Of a stretch of 47,597 nt of DNA, positions 10,145 through 19,047 are shown one piece after another. Position 1 is the stretch's first letter; the number at the start of each line of letters is the position of its first letter. Both the position numbers and the translations under genes were made by a program. A model generated the notes under the pieces. That model made no database searches, had not been told where the DNA came from, and saw only the letters and a program-made list of their open reading frames with translations. Source of the stretch: Pseudomonas sp. RIT-PI-AD (GTDB taxonomy: Bacteria; Pseudomonadota; Gammaproteobacteria; Pseudomonadales; Pseudomonadaceae); assembly GCF_025642785.1 (NCBI RefSeq), contig NZ_JANZKU010000031.1:1-47597 (forward strand), in the 5' to 3' direction.

Positions 10145-10166
10145 GCCGGGGCTGTGCGGCCCCGGC
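10145..10166. repeat. Intergenic hairpin between copies 2 and 3
   Basis: An 8-bp GC-rich stem (GCCGGGGC/GCCCCGGC, 10145-10152 with 10159-10166) with a 6-base loop, 13 bases after the stop of copy 2. No T-tract, so at most a weak terminator or a 3' end stabiliser. Confidence 0.5.
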
Positions 10167-10218
10167 GGCGCTGGTTATGCTCAACGTCCCGTCTTCGCAG
10201 TGAATGGATGAAACCGCT

Positions 10219-10977
10219 ATGTGCAAACGCCTGTTGTTAGCCCTTTGCGGCACCTTTTTGGTGCTTTCTTCCGTCGTCCGCGCCGAGGTGGACCCCAACT
10301 ACAGCGTGGTTCTGCTGACGGAGAATTTCCCGCCCTACAACATGGCGATCAACGGCAAGAACTTCGCCGCCGAAGACAACATCGACGGTATCGCCACGGA
10401 TATCGTCAAGGAGATGTTCAAGCGCGCCGGCATCAAGTACACCCTGAGCCTGCGGTTCCCCTGGGATCGCATCTACAAGCTGGCGCTGGAAAAGCCTGGC
10501 TACGGCATCTTCGTCACCGCGCGGCTGCCTGAGCGCGAGAAGCTGTTCAAGTGGGTCGGCCCCATCGGTCCGGACGATTGGGTGCTGCTGGCCAAGGGCG
10601 ACAGCCCGATCCAGTCGCTGAAGAGCCTGGCCGACGCCAAGCAATACAAGGTCGGCGCCTACAAGGGCGACGCCATCGCCGCCACGCTGGCGGAGCAGGG
10701 GCTCGAACCCCTCACCACGTTGCGTGACCAGGAAAACGCCAAGAAGCTGGAGAAAGGCCAGATCGACCTGTGGGCCACCGGCGACCCGGCCGGCCGCTAC
10801 CTGGCCAAGCAGGAAGGGGTCTCCGGCCTGAAGACGGTTCTACGTTTCAACCAGGCCGAGCTGTTCCTGGCGTTGAACAAGGACATTCCGGACGAAGTCG
10901 TGCAGAAGCTGCAGGCCGCCCTGGACAAGATGCGCACCGAAGGCTTCGTCGACGACATCCTCAACAGCTACCTGTAA
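10219..10977 (+). CDS. Periplasmic substrate-binding protein, array copy 3
   Basis: A 252-residue paralog, same length as copy 1. Signal peptide MCKRLLLALCGTFLVLSSVVRA, then LLTENFPPYNMAINGKNFA, SLRFPWDRIYKLA, YGIFVTARLPERE and KGQIDLWATGDPAGRY. The cysteines in the signal are not a lipobox, as no L-x-G/A-C ends the hydrophobic core. An upstream in-frame ATG (10204) would add five residues; 10219 is preferred because GGATGA stands in front of it and nothing does for 10204. Ligand unknown, probably an amino acid or small carboxylate. Confidence 0.87.
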   Translation: MCKRLLLALCGTFLVLSSVVRAEVDPNYSVVLLTENFPPYNMAINGKNFAAEDNIDGIATDIVKEMFKRAGIKYTLSLRFPWDRIYKLALEKPGYGIFVTARLPEREKLFKWVGPIGPDDWVLLAKGDSPIQSLKSLADAKQYKVGAYKGDAIAATLAEQGLEPLTTLRDQENAKKLEKGQIDLWATGDPAGRYLAKQEGVSGLKTVLRFNQAELFLALNKDIPDEVVQKLQAALDKMRTEGFVDDILNSYL

Positions 10978-11070
10978 CGCCCAGCGGCCGCAACGGCCTA
11001 CCATCCTCAGACGTCGCGCGGCCCGCCCCGGGCCGCTCAATAATCACAATTCACGCTGACGGTATTTACG

Positions 11071-11823
11071 ATGTTCAAGACGCTCAAACGTAGTCTGTTG
11101 TGCCTGGCCGTCTGCGCGGGCACGGCCCACGCCGAACTGCCCGCCGGTTACAAGATGGTGCTGCTCACGGAGAACTTCCCGCCCTTCAACATGGCGGTAG
11201 ACGACAAGAACTTCGCCCGCGACGACGGCATCGACGGCATCAGCGCCGACATCGTCAGGGAAATGTTCAAGCGTGCCGGTATCGAGTACAGCCTGTCCCT
11301 GCGGTTTCCCTGGGATCGCCTGTACAAGCTGACCCAGGACAAGCCCAACTACGGGCTGTTCTCCACCACCCGTACGCCGGAGCGGGAGAATTCGTTCAAG
11401 TGGGTCGGGCCCTTGGGGCGGACGTCCTGGGTACTGGCGGCGGCGCCGAACAGCGGCATCACCGTCAAGGACCTCAAGGACGCGGCCAAGTACAAGGTCG
11501 GCGCCTACAAGAACAACGCGGTCACCCAGTCCCTGGAAAGCCAGGGCATTCCCCTGGTGATCGCCCTGCGCGACCAGGAAAACGTGAAGAAGCTGGAGCG
11601 CGGGCAGATCGACCTGTGGGCGACCGACGATCCCGCCGGCCGCTACATGGCGCGCCAGGAAGGGTTCACCGGCATGCGCATCGTGCTCAAGCTGAACGAG
11701 GCGGGCCTCTACCTGGCGCTGAACAAGGAGACCCCGGACGAGGTGGTCGAGCGCCTGCAGAAGGCCCTGGACCAGATGCGTGCGGAAGGTTTCGTCGACG
11801 AAGTCACCAACGGCTACCTATAA
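11071..11823 (+). CDS. Periplasmic substrate-binding protein, array copy 4
   Basis: A 250-residue paralog with signal peptide MFKTLKRSLLCLAVCAGTAHA. Landmarks match copy 1 most closely: LLTENFPPFNMAVDDKNFA, FKRAGIEYSLSLRFPWDR, YGLFSTTRTPEREN, RGQIDLWATDDPAGRY. It closes the array and is followed by a strong bidirectional terminator shared with ctpA on the other strand. The ribosome-binding site is weak (ACGGTATTTACG before the ATG). Confidence 0.88.
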   Translation: MFKTLKRSLLCLAVCAGTAHAELPAGYKMVLLTENFPPFNMAVDDKNFARDDGIDGISADIVREMFKRAGIEYSLSLRFPWDRLYKLTQDKPNYGLFSTTRTPERENSFKWVGPLGRTSWVLAAAPNSGITVKDLKDAAKYKVGAYKNNAVTQSLESQGIPLVIALRDQENVKKLERGQIDLWATDDPAGRYMARQEGFTGMRIVLKLNEAGLYLALNKETPDEVVERLQKALDQMRAEGFVDEVTNGYL

Positions 11824-11848
11824 GCGTCCCGCCGCATCAGGCGGTCAG

Positions 11849-11877
11849 AAAAAAGCCCGGATCGTCCGGGCTTTTTT
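11849..11877. terminator. Bidirectional rho-independent terminator
   Basis: GCCCGGA/TCCGGGC (11855-11861 with 11865-11871) around a 3-base loop, with six A before and six T after. It works for the binding-protein array (plus) and for ctpA (minus), which converge here. Confidence 0.95.
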
Positions 11878-11886
11878 CGTTGCGGC

Positions 11887-13209
11887 TCACTCGCCGCGGG
11901 TGACGTTCAGGCCCTTCAGCAGGCTCAGCGCCTGGCTGAGCTGGAAGTCGTCGTCCTGCGGGCGCGCTTGCTGCCGCGCCGCCTTGCCGGTGGGCTTGTC
12001 GGCCCCGCCGTTGCCATTGCCCAGGTGGCCGGCGAGGTCGGCTTCCTTGAAGATCTCGCCTTCCTGCTCGCGGGTGACCTTGGCCCGGCTCACGCTGATA
12101 TCCGGCACGATGCCCTGGGCCTGGATGGAGCGGCCGTTGGGGGTGAAGTACAGCGCGGTGGTGAGCTTGAGCGCCCGGTCGTTGTTCAGCGGCAGCACGG
12201 TCTGCACCGAACCCTTGCCGAAGCTGTCGGTGCCCATCAGCACGCCACGCTTGTGGTCTTGCAGGGCGCCGGCGACGATCTCCGCCGCCGAGGCGCTGCC
12301 GCCGTTGATCAGCACCACCAGCGGCACGCCCTCGCTGGCGTCCGCCGGGTCGGCGCTGAAGCGCAGTTCGGAATTGGCGATGCGTCCCTTGGTGTAGACG
12401 ATCAAGCCCTTGGTGAGGAAGTGGTCGGCGACTTCCACCGCCGATTGCAGCACGCCGCCGGGGTTGTTGCGCAGGTCGAGGATCAGGCCGCTGAGGTGGC
12501 CGCCGTTCTCCTTCTTCAGCGCTGCCAGCGCCTTGCCGACTTCCTCGCCGGTGTTGATCTGGAACTGAGTGATGCGCAGGTAGCCGTAGCCCTTCTCCAG
12601 CAGCTGGCTCTTCACGCTCTTGACCTTGATCACCGCGCGGGCCAGTTCCACCTCGAATGGCTTGCCGCCTTCGCGCACCAGGGTCAGCTCGATCTTCGAG
12701 CCGGCCTTGCCGCGCATCTTGTCGACGGCTTCGGTCATCGACAGGCCCTTGGTCGGCTGGCCGTCGATCTTGATGATCAGGTCGCCGGGCTGGATACCGG
12801 CCTTGGAGGCCGGGGTGTCGTCGATCGGCGATACCACCTTGATGAAGCCGTCCTCCATGCCGACCTCGATGCCTAGGCCGCCGAATTCGCCGCTGGTGCT
12901 TTCCTGCAATTCCTCGAAGGCTTCCGGCTCCAGGTATGCGGAGTGCGGGTCGAGGTTGCTGAGCATGCCCTTGATGGCGTTTTCCAGCAGGGTCTTGTCG
13001 TCCACCGGCTCGACGTAGGCCGCCTTCACCCGATCCAGCACCTCGGCGAAGGTCCGCAACTCGTCGAGCGGCAACGGCGCCTTGTTCGGCGTCGGCGCGG
13101 TCTCCGGCAGCGGTGCCATCGAGGCGGGCGGCTCTTGCGCCCAGGCGCCGCCGGCGGCGCCCAGCGTCAGGGCCAGGGCAAGCGTGGCGGGGCGGAAGAA
13201 ATGCGGCAT
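11887..13209 (-). CDS. ctpA: Carboxyl-terminal processing protease CtpA (S41)
   Basis: A 440-residue periplasmic serine protease. Signal peptide 1-24 (ends WAQ). A PDZ domain spans about 108-185 and controls access to the active site. The catalytic dyad is S307 in GGSASAAEI and K332 in SFGKGSVQ, with the assisting Q336. In P. aeruginosa CtpA works with the lipoprotein LbcA to degrade peptidoglycan endopeptidases; that partner is not in this window. The adjacent upstream gene encodes EnvC, another regulator of cell-wall hydrolysis, which supports the role. A GGAG precedes the ATG. Confidence 0.95.
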   Translation of the reverse strand: MPHFFRPATLALALTLGAAGGAWAQEPPASMAPLPETAPTPNKAPLPLDELRTFAEVLDRVKAAYVEPVDDKTLLENAIKGMLSNLDPHSAYLEPEAFEELQESTSGEFGGLGIEVGMEDGFIKVVSPIDDTPASKAGIQPGDLIIKIDGQPTKGLSMTEAVDKMRGKAGSKIELTLVREGGKPFEVELARAVIKVKSVKSQLLEKGYGYLRITQFQINTGEEVGKALAALKKENGGHLSGLILDLRNNPGGVLQSAVEVADHFLTKGLIVYTKGRIANSELRFSADPADASEGVPLVVLINGGSASAAEIVAGALQDHKRGVLMGTDSFGKGSVQTVLPLNNDRALKLTTALYFTPNGRSIQAQGIVPDISVSRAKVTREQEGEIFKEADLAGHLGNGNGGADKPTGKAARQQARPQDDDFQLSQALSLLKGLNVTRGE

Positions 13210-13241
13210 GTCGAACGACTCCTAATAGGTAGAGGTGGCGC

Positions 13242-14525
13242 CTATCCCTGCGCGCGACACCATTGCACGGGGTCGCTGGGGCGACCTTGCTGGCGGATGG
13301 CGAAATACAATGCGGGTGTGTCCTGCCCGCCGCTGGTTCCGACGGTGGCGATCGGGTCGCCGGCCTTGACCAGGTCGCCGGCATCCTTGAGCAGGCTCTG
13401 GTTGTGGCCGTAGAGGCTCAGGTAGCCATTGCCATGGTCGAGGATGACCAGAAGCCCGGCGCCGCGCAACCAGTCCGCGAACACCACGCGGCCGCCGTGC
13501 ACCGCGTGCACCTGGCTGCCGGCGGCGGCGCTGATCAGCACGCCGTCCCACTTGGTGCGTTCGTCGTCGCCGCGGGCGCTGCCGAAGCGCGCCAGCAGGC
13601 GACCGTTCACCGGCCAGGGCAACTTGCCGCGCGCGCTGGCGAAGGGGCCGCCGTAATTGCCGCCGGCGCTGGAAACCAGCGGCCCCGGCGCCTTGGTGGC
13701 GGGCGGACGGGGAGTGTCCGGGCGTTGCCGGCTCAGCTCGCGCTGGCGCGCCTGCTCGGCCTCTGCCTCGGCGACCGCGCGCTTGCGGGCTTCCTCGGCC
13801 TCGCGGGCCTGGCGGGCGAGCGTCTCCTCGATGGTCTTGAGCACCTTGCCCAGCTCCACCTGTTCCTGCTCGCGGGCCTTGAGTTTCTGGTCGCGCGCCG
13901 AGGCGTCCTTTTCCAGCTTGGCCAGCACCTGCTGGCGCTCCTTGCGCAGCCCGGCGAGTTGTTCGACGCGGCCGTCCAGTTCGCCTTTGCGGGCGATCAG
14001 CTGGTTCTGCTGGGCATCGATGTCACCTTCGACGTTGGCCAGTTGGCGCAGGGTCTCGTTGAAGGTCTTCAACTGCTCCAGGCGCGCCTGGCCGAGGTAC
14101 TCGTAATAGGTGAGGGTGCGCGCGAATTTTTCCGGCTGCTGCTGGTTGAGGACCAGCCGCAACGGCTCCTGGCGACCGCTCTGGTAGGCGGCGCGGGCCT
14201 GGATGGCGATCAGGCGTTGTTGCTCAGTGCGCGCGCCCTGGAGTTTTTTTTTCTCTTCGTCGAGGCGCTTGAGCTCGGTCTCGCCGTCGTTGAGTTCCTT
14301 CTGCAACGCCTTGACCTGCTTCTCCAGCTCGCCCATCTCGGTTTCGGTCTTTTTCAGGTCCTTCTGCACGCCGGACTTTTCCTGCTGGACTTGCTCCAGC
14401 AGCTTCTTCAATTCGGCCACGTCCTTGCGTGCCTGCTCCAGTTGTTGCTGGGTTTGCTCGCGTTGATCGGCGAAGGCCGGATGCAACAGGCAAGCGAGAA
14501 ACACGAGGGTGATGGCGCGAAACAT
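13242..14525 (-). CDS. envC: Murein hydrolase activator EnvC
   Basis: A 427-residue periplasmic protein: signal peptide 1-19 (ends AFA), then a long coiled coil to about residue 260, a proline-rich linker, and a C-terminal LytM (M23) domain. The LytM metal ligands are lost: the site that is HxGxD in active enzymes reads TKWDGV, and the HxH motif reads ALYFAIR. This is typical of EnvC, which activates the amidases at the division septum through FtsEX instead of cutting peptidoglycan itself. It is 32 bases upstream of ctpA on the same strand. The start is at MFRAITLVF; an upstream in-frame ATG gives no signal peptide. Confidence 0.95.
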   Translation of the reverse strand: MFRAITLVFLACLLHPAFADQREQTQQQLEQARKDVAELKKLLEQVQQEKSGVQKDLKKTETEMGELEKQVKALQKELNDGETELKRLDEEKKKLQGARTEQQRLIAIQARAAYQSGRQEPLRLVLNQQQPEKFARTLTYYEYLGQARLEQLKTFNETLRQLANVEGDIDAQQNQLIARKGELDGRVEQLAGLRKERQQVLAKLEKDASARDQKLKAREQEQVELGKVLKTIEETLARQAREAEEARKRAVAEAEAEQARQRELSRQRPDTPRPPATKAPGPLVSSAGGNYGGPFASARGKLPWPVNGRLLARFGSARGDDERTKWDGVLISAAAGSQVHAVHGGRVVFADWLRGAGLLVILDHGNGYLSLYGHNQSLLKDAGDLVKAGDPIATVGTSGGQDTPALYFAIRQQGRPSDPVQWCRAQG

Positions 14526-14579
14526 GAGGTGGACGGCACCTGGGCGGGAGAGCGGCTTAGTATGCCCGTGGCGCCGCGC

Positions 14580-14601
14580 AAAAAAAATGGCCGCCGACGG
14601 C
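14580..14601 (-). terminator. Probable terminator after the epimerase gene
   Basis: Minus-strand stem GCCG/CGGC (14598-14601 with 14590-14593) followed by eight T residues (14580-14587). The stem is short but the T-tract is strong. It lies about 40 bases past the SDR gene stop and before envC. Confidence 0.6.
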
Positions 14602-14642
14602 TTGGCGCCCAGGGGGCGCACTTGGCCGACCGGCAGCCGCTT

Positions 14643-15536
14643 TCAGCCCGGTTCGGTGGCGATCCAATCGAGCACCGAGGCGTGTTTCGGCGCCCAGCCC
14701 AGCAGTCGACGGGCCCGTTCGCCGCGTACCCGGCTGTTCGAGCCGAGGCCGTAGTTGGCCATCTCGTAGCCCCATTCGGCCACCGCCTGCTCCAATGGCC
14801 AGTCCTGCGCCTCGCCGAGACCGAGCGCGCGGGCGATCGCCGCGCTCATGTCGCGGAAGGCCGCCTCGCCGTTCTCGATGAAATAGAAGGTGCCGGGCGG
14901 GGTATGGCGCAGGGCCAGGCGGTAGGCGTCGAGCACGTCCTCGATATGCACGGTGGACCAGACGTTGAGCCCACGGCCGACGTGGCGCACCACCCCGCTG
15001 CGGCGCGCCTGGCGCACCAGGCGCGGCAACTGCACGCTGTCCCGCGGCAGGCCCAGCCCGTGACCGTAGATCAGCGTGTTGCACAGTACCGCGCTGCGCA
15101 CCCCGCGCTTTGCGGCCTGCAGCACCAGGCGGTCGATGGCGACCCGCGCGGCCTTGTCGGGCGTCGGCTCGGGGAGCGCGTCCTCATGGTAGACCGCCGT
15201 CGAACCCTCGCCGCCGGACGCGTCGCCGACGATGCTCGAGCCGCTGGTGTGCAGGAAGGTCTTGCCGGACCCGGCGAGGCCGTCCAGCAGCGCCTCGACG
15301 GCGCCGCGGTGATCGCTGTCGGCGGCGTTGATCACCGCATCGGCGGCCTGCGCCTGGGCGATCAGCAGGTCGCGCTGGTCGAGTTCGCCGAGCACCGCTT
15401 CGATACCCAGGGCGGCGAGTTCGCCGACCTGCTCGGGCCGGCGGACCAGGCCGACCACCCGATGGCCGTCGCGGGCCAGGCCGCACGCGAGGGAGCCGCC
15501 GATGAAGCCGCCGGCGCCGGTGATGAAAATCTGCAT
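14643..15536 (-). CDS. NAD(P)-dependent epimerase/dehydratase (SDR family)
   Basis: A 297-residue extended or atypical short-chain dehydrogenase. The Rossmann motif GAGGFIG is at residues 7-13, and the fold continues with GLVRRPEQ and VINAADSDH. The catalytic Tyr-xxx-Lys pair is not evident where expected: the helix reads PDKAARVAIDRLV, so it belongs to atypical SDRs whose chemistry is uncertain. No signal peptide. It lies alone between envC and gpmI, bounded by terminators on both sides, which suggests a single-gene unit. Substrate unknown. Confidence 0.85.
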   Translation of the reverse strand: MQIFITGAGGFIGGSLACGLARDGHRVVGLVRRPEQVGELAALGIEAVLGELDQRDLLIAQAQAADAVINAADSDHRGAVEALLDGLAGSGKTFLHTSGSSIVGDASGGEGSTAVYHEDALPEPTPDKAARVAIDRLVLQAAKRGVRSAVLCNTLIYGHGLGLPRDSVQLPRLVRQARRSGVVRHVGRGLNVWSTVHIEDVLDAYRLALRHTPPGTFYFIENGEAAFRDMSAAIARALGLGEAQDWPLEQAVAEWGYEMANYGLGSNSRVRGERARRLLGWAPKHASVLDWIATEPG

Positions 15537-15658
15537 GGATGAGACTCCGTAGGAAAGGAACGGAGTCGAGTATGGCGCCGGGCCTCGCGCCTAAATACGC
15601 CCGGTCGGGCAAATGATTCTTGCGCGGGCGTCAGGAGTCCCGCGTCGGCCGCGCCACG

Positions 15659-15680
15659 AAAAAGCCCCCTGGCGGGGGCT
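15659..15680 (-). terminator. Rho-independent terminator of gpmI
   Basis: Minus-strand stem AGCCCCC/GGGGGCT (7 bp, 15674-15680 with 15663-15669) with a 4-base loop and five T residues (15659-15663), about 20 bases after the gpmI stop. Confidence 0.9.
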
Positions 15681-15698
15681 CAGTGTCGCGCGCGGGGA

Positions 15699-17231
15699 TC
15701 AGTCCAGCCGGATGATGCTGGTGCCGGTCATTTCCTCCGGCACCGGCAGGCCCATCAGGGTCAGCATGGTCGGCGCCACGTCGGCCAGCACGCCGCCTTC
15801 GCGCAGGCTGACCTTGCGCCTGCCGACATAGATGAAGGGCACCGGCTCGCAGGTATGGGCGGTGTGCGCCTGGCCGGTGGACTCGTCTTCCATCTGCTCG
15901 ACGTTGCCGTGGTCGGCGGTGATCAGGGCTTCGCCGCCGACCTTGTCGAGGGCCTCGACGATGCGCCCGAGGCAGGCGTCCAGGCATTCCACCGCCTTCA
16001 CCGCGGCGTCGAACACGCCGGTGTGGCCGACCATGTCGCCGTTGGCGTAGTTGACCACGATGACGTCGAAGCGCTGCTGCTCGATGGCCTCGACGATCCT
16101 GTCGGTGACCTCCGGCGCGCTCATTTCCGGTTGCAGGTCGTAGGTGGCGACCTTCGGCGAAGGAATCAGGATGCGTTCCTCGCCCTCGAAGGGTTCTTCG
16201 CGGCCACCGGAAAAGAAGAAGGTGACGTGGGCGTATTTCTCGGTCTCGGCGATGCGCAGTTGGGTCTTGCCGTTGTTCGCCAGGTATTCGCCGAGCACGT
16301 TGTGCAAGCTCGCCGGGGCGAAGGCGCTGGGGGCGTCGAGGCTGGCGGCGTACTGGGTGAGCATGACGAAGCCGGCCGGGCGTGGCTGGCGCGCCTCGAA
16401 GGCGTCGAAACCCTTCTCGACGAAGGCCCGCGACAGCTCGCGGGCGCGGTCGGCGCGGAAGTTCATGAACACCACCGCGTCGCCGTCGGCCACCGCGGCC
16501 GGCGCGCCGATGCGCGTGGCCTTGACGAATTCGTCGCTCTCGCCGCGCGCATAGGCGGCCTCCAGGCCGGCGACGGCGCTGTCCGCGCTGTACTCGGCCT
16601 TGGCGTCGACGATCAACTGGTAGGCGGCCTGCACGCGATCCCAGCGGTTGTCCCGATCCATCGCGAAGTAGCGGCCCACCAGCGAGGCGATGCGGCCCTT
16701 GCCGAGGCGGGTGAAGGTGGCGTCGAGCAGCTCCAGGGACGCCTGGGCGCTTTTCGGCGGGGTGTCGCGGCCATCGAGGAAGGCGTGCAGGTAGATATGT
16801 TCGGCGCCGCGGCGGGCGGCCAGCTCGGCCATGGCGACGATATGGTCCTGGTGGCTGTGCACGCCGCCGTCGGACAGCAGGCCAAGGATGTGCACGGCCT
16901 TGCCGGCGGCGACCGCCTTGTCCACGGCGCCGACGATCGCCGGGTTCTCGAAGAAATCGCCGTCGCGGATCGACTTGGTCACCCGGGTGAAGTCCTGGTA
17001 CACCACGCGACCGGCGCCGAGGTTCATGTGGCCGACCTCGGAATTGCCCATCTGGCCGTCCGGCAGGCCGACGTCCATGCCCGAGCCGGAAATCAGCCCG
17101 TTCGGCTGGGTGGCGCAGAGGCGGTCGTAGACCGGCATGCGCGCGGCGAGGATGGCATTGGAGTCGGGGCTGTCGCTGTGACCGAAGCCATCCAAGATGA
17201 TCAGAACCAGGGGTTTGGGCGTGGCTGTCAT
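15699..17231 (-). CDS. gpmI: 2,3-bisphosphoglycerate-independent phosphoglycerate mutase
   Basis: A 510-residue glycolytic enzyme that interconverts 3- and 2-phosphoglycerate with two Mn ions. The metal-binding start [13 protein letters not shown] carries D14. The phosphoserine nucleophile S64 lies in [16 protein letters not shown]. Later metal ligands are visible in [19 protein letters not shown] and [13 protein letters not shown]. The length is normal for the family. The frame stays open upstream to 17417, but the family N-terminus begins at [10 protein letters not shown]. Confidence 0.97.
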   Translation of the reverse strand: MTATPKPLVLIILDGFGHSDSPDSNAILAARMPVYDRLCATQPNGLISGSGMDVGLPDGQMGNSEVGHMNLGAGRVVYQDFTRVTKSIRDGDFFENPAIVGAVDKAVAAGKAVHILGLLSDGGVHSHQDHIVAMAELAARRGAEHIYLHAFLDGRDTPPKSAQASLELLDATFTRLGKGRIASLVGRYFAMDRDNRWDRVQAAYQLIVDAKAEYSADSAVAGLEAAYARGESDEFVKATRIGAPAAVADGDAVVFMNFRADRARELSRAFVEKGFDAFEARQPRPAGFVMLTQYAASLDAPSAFAPASLHNVLGEYLANNGKTQLRIAETEKYAHVTFFFSGGREEPFEGEERILIPSPKVATYDLQPEMSAPEVTDRIVEAIEQQRFDVIVVNYANGDMVGHTGVFDAAVKAVECLDACLGRIVEALDKVGGEALITADHGNVEQMEDESTGQAHTAHTCEPVPFIYVGRRKVSLREGGVLADVAPTMLTLMGLPVPEEMTGTSIIRLD

Positions 17232-17429
17232 GAGAGGCTGTCCTGAGTACGGCGCGACGCGGTAGAGGCGGGCGCGGGGGCGGTTCGCGCCACCCGCCCG
17301 GAGGTCGTCGCGGCCGCGATCCGCGGCACGCGTGAAACGGCCCCGGGCGGACGGCTCCTTGAAAGCGGGGGGTGAAAAAGGGAGCGGCATTTTACGGCGA
17401 AGTTCCACCGGCGTCACCGCCGGGCGGGT

Positions 17430-17458
17430 TTGGGCCGCTTCGTGGGGCTGTGTATACT
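17430..17458 (+). promoter_or_regulatory. Sigma-70 promoter of the rhodanese-grxC-secB operon
   Basis: TTGGGC (17430-17435) and TATACT (17453-17458) with a 17-base spacer, 31 bases before the first ATG. The rest of the gap 17232-17429 shows no gene; it must also hold the gpmI promoter. Confidence 0.7.
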
Positions 17459-17489
17459 GGCCGGCATTTTAACGCCCGGAAATCCCTCG

Positions 17490-17903
17490 ATGCTCGCTCA
17501 CCTGATCGAATTCGCCACCCATCACTACATCCTCGTCGGGATCTTCGCCGTATTGCTGGCCCTGCTGGCCTTCACCGAGCTGCGCCGGGGCGGACGTACC
17601 GTCAGCAACCGCGAGCTGACCGCGCTGGTCAACAGCGAGCAGGGCGTGGTGCTGGACGTGCGCAGCAACAAGGATTTCGCCAGCGGCCACATCGTCGGCG
17701 CGCTGAACATTCCCTTCGACAAGCTCGCCAGTCGCCAGAGCGAGCTGGAGAAGTACAAGGCCAAGACCCTGATCGTGGTCGACGCCATCGGCCAGCACGC
17801 CGGCACCGCCAGCCGCGACCTGAAGAAGGCCGGCTTCGACGCGGTGAAACTGTCCGGCGGCATCGGCAGCTGGCGCGGCGACAACCTGCCCGTGGTGAAG
17901 TGA
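17490..17903 (+). CDS. Membrane-anchored rhodanese-like protein lacking the catalytic Cys
   Basis: A 137-residue protein with one N-terminal transmembrane helix (about 10-29, YILVGIFAVLLALLAFTEL) followed by a rhodanese domain: VVLDVRSNKDFASGHIVGALNIP is the typical first half. The active-site loop, normally CRxGxRS, reads VVDAIGQHAG, so the sulfur-carrying cysteine is replaced by Asp. It is thus probably non-catalytic. The first gene of an operon with grxC (1-base gap) and secB. It resembles the small YibN-type rhodanese often found next to grxC and secB. Start at 17490; the upstream open frame has no similarity. Confidence 0.88.
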   Translation: MLAHLIEFATHHYILVGIFAVLLALLAFTELRRGGRTVSNRELTALVNSEQGVVLDVRSNKDFASGHIVGALNIPFDKLASRQSELEKYKAKTLIVVDAIGQHAGTASRDLKKAGFDAVKLSGGIGSWRGDNLPVVK

Positions 17904-17904
17904 C

Positions 17905-18171
17905 ATGCCCGAGGTGATCGTCTACTCCAGCGCCTGGTGCCCCTACTGCGTGCGCGCCAAGCAGTTGCTCGCGCAGAAGAAGGTGGCCTTCGAGGAAATC
18001 AGCGTCGACGGCCAGCCCCAGGTCCGTGCCGAAATGACCCGCAAGGCGGGCCGCACTTCGGTGCCGCAAATCTGGATCGGCGACACCCACGTGGGCGGCT
18101 GCGACGATCTGTTCGCCTTGGAGCGCGCCGGCCAGCTCGACGCGCTGCTTAACCAACCCCTTAATCGCTAA
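17905..18171 (+). CDS. grxC: Glutaredoxin 3
   Basis: An 88-residue class-I dithiol glutaredoxin with active site CPYC at residues 12-15, the cis-proline segment TSVPQIWI and the glutathione-binding GGCDD. It reduces protein disulfides and glutathionylated proteins in the cytoplasm. It sits between a rhodanese-like gene and secB, the order usual in gammaproteobacteria. Its TAA stop overlaps an ATG (TAATG) that is probably not the start of secB. Confidence 0.97.
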   Translation: MPEVIVYSSAWCPYCVRAKQLLAQKKVAFEEISVDGQPQVRAEMTRKAGRTSVPQIWIGDTHVGGCDDLFALERAGQLDALLNQPLNR

Positions 18172-18188
18172 TGGAAGAGAATCCCGTC

Positions 18189-18665
18189 ATGACCGAACAA
18201 GCCAACAACGTCGCCGCCGCCGAGAACGATCAGAACCCGCAATTCTCCCTGCAGCGCCTGTATGTGCGCGACCTGTCGTTCGAAGCGCCGAAGAGCCCCG
18301 AAATCTTCCGCCAGGAGTGGACGCCGAGCGTCGCCCTGGACCTGAACACCCGTCAGCGCTCCCTGGAAAGCGATTTCTATGAAGTGGTGCTGACCCTGTC
18401 GGTCACCGTGAAGAACGAGGAAGAGACCGCCTTCATCGCCGAAGTGCAGCAGGCCGGCATCTTCCTGATCAAGAACCTCGATCCGTCCTCCATGAGCCAT
18501 ACCCTTGGCGCGTTCTGCCCGAACATTCTCTTCCCCTATGCCCGGGAAGCCCTGGACAACCTGGTGGTGCGCGGCTCGTTCCCGGCGCTGATGCTGTCCC
18601 CGGTGAACTTCGACGCCCTCTACGCGCAGCAACTCGAGCGCATGCAGGCCGCCGGCGAGGCCTGA
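18189..18665 (+). CDS. secB: Protein-export chaperone SecB
   Basis: A 158-residue cytoplasmic chaperone that keeps preproteins unfolded and delivers them to SecA. Core motifs are [34 protein letters not shown] and [15 protein letters not shown], with the SecA-contacting acidic face and a conserved [13 protein letters not shown] tail. The start at 18189 (MTEQ) matches the family and has GGAAGAG about 10 bases upstream; the ATG at 18171 would add six residues. Last gene of its operon, followed by a strong terminator. Confidence 0.97.
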   Translation: MTEQANNVAAAENDQNPQFSLQRLYVRDLSFEAPKSPEIFRQEWTPSVALDLNTRQRSLESDFYEVVLTLSVTVKNEEETAFIAEVQQAGIFLIKNLDPSSMSHTLGAFCPNILFPYAREALDNLVVRGSFPALMLSPVNFDALYAQQLERMQAAGEA

Positions 18666-18680
18666 TCCGCCGCCATGAAA

Positions 18681-18707
18681 AAAAGGCGCCCGAGGGCGCC
18701 TTTTTTC
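18681..18707. terminator. Bidirectional terminator between secB and emfourin
   Basis: GGCGCC/GGCGCC stem (18685-18690 with 18695-18700) with loop CGAG, preceded by seven A and followed by six T. It serves secB on the plus strand and the emfourin gene on the minus strand. Confidence 0.93.
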
Positions 18708-18717
18708 TGTCCGTCGC

Positions 18718-19047
18718 TCAGTCCTGGCGTTCGCGCCAGAGCTTGACCAGGCTCTCCGGCGCCTGCGTCTCGGGGACGCGCAGGTCGAGGGTGTCGTCCG
18801 CGTCCTGGTCGTTCAGTTGCACCTCGATGCGGAAGTAGCGCTGATCGCCCCGGCCCGCCTGCCCTTCGTGGGCCTTGGCCTGCTGGGCGCTGACTTCCAA
18901 GATGCGGCAGATGGCCTGGCGCTCGGTTTCGCTGCACTCGGCGAAGACGATGGCCTTGGGTTGCGCCCGGGCGGGCAGGAAGGCCACGCCGCCCTCGCGC
19001 CAGAGACGCACCACGGTCGAGGGGCCGAGGGGAGGCAGCCGGCTCAT
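18718..19047 (-). CDS. Emfourin-type inhibitor of protealysin
   Basis: A 109-residue protein without signal peptide or cysteine pair of note. It fits the emfourin (protealysin inhibitor) family, whose genes lie directly behind protealysin-like protease genes. Features are a GGVAFLPAR start, a conserved ERQAICRILE helix, a QRYFRIEVQLND strand and a C-terminal ESLVKLWRE helix. Its ATG overlaps the protease stop as ATGA, so the two are translationally coupled. Known emfourins bind M4 proteases tightly at the active site. The family call rests mainly on size, context and pattern recall. Confidence 0.78.
   Translation of the reverse strand: MSRLPPLGPSTVVRLWREGGVAFLPARAQPKAIVFAECSETERQAICRILEVSAQQAKAHEGQAGRGDQRYFRIEVQLNDQDADDTLDLRVPETQAPESLVKLWRERQD

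Noticed and set aside
13242..13620. EnvC LytM domain as an active endopeptidase.
   Set aside because: The metal ligands are missing (TKWDGV for HxGxD, ALYFAI for HxH), so it is the usual non-catalytic activator.
18171..18188. ATG overlapping the grxC stop (TAATG) as the secB start.
   Set aside because: SecB homologs start at MTEQ (18189), where GGAAGAG is correctly spaced.
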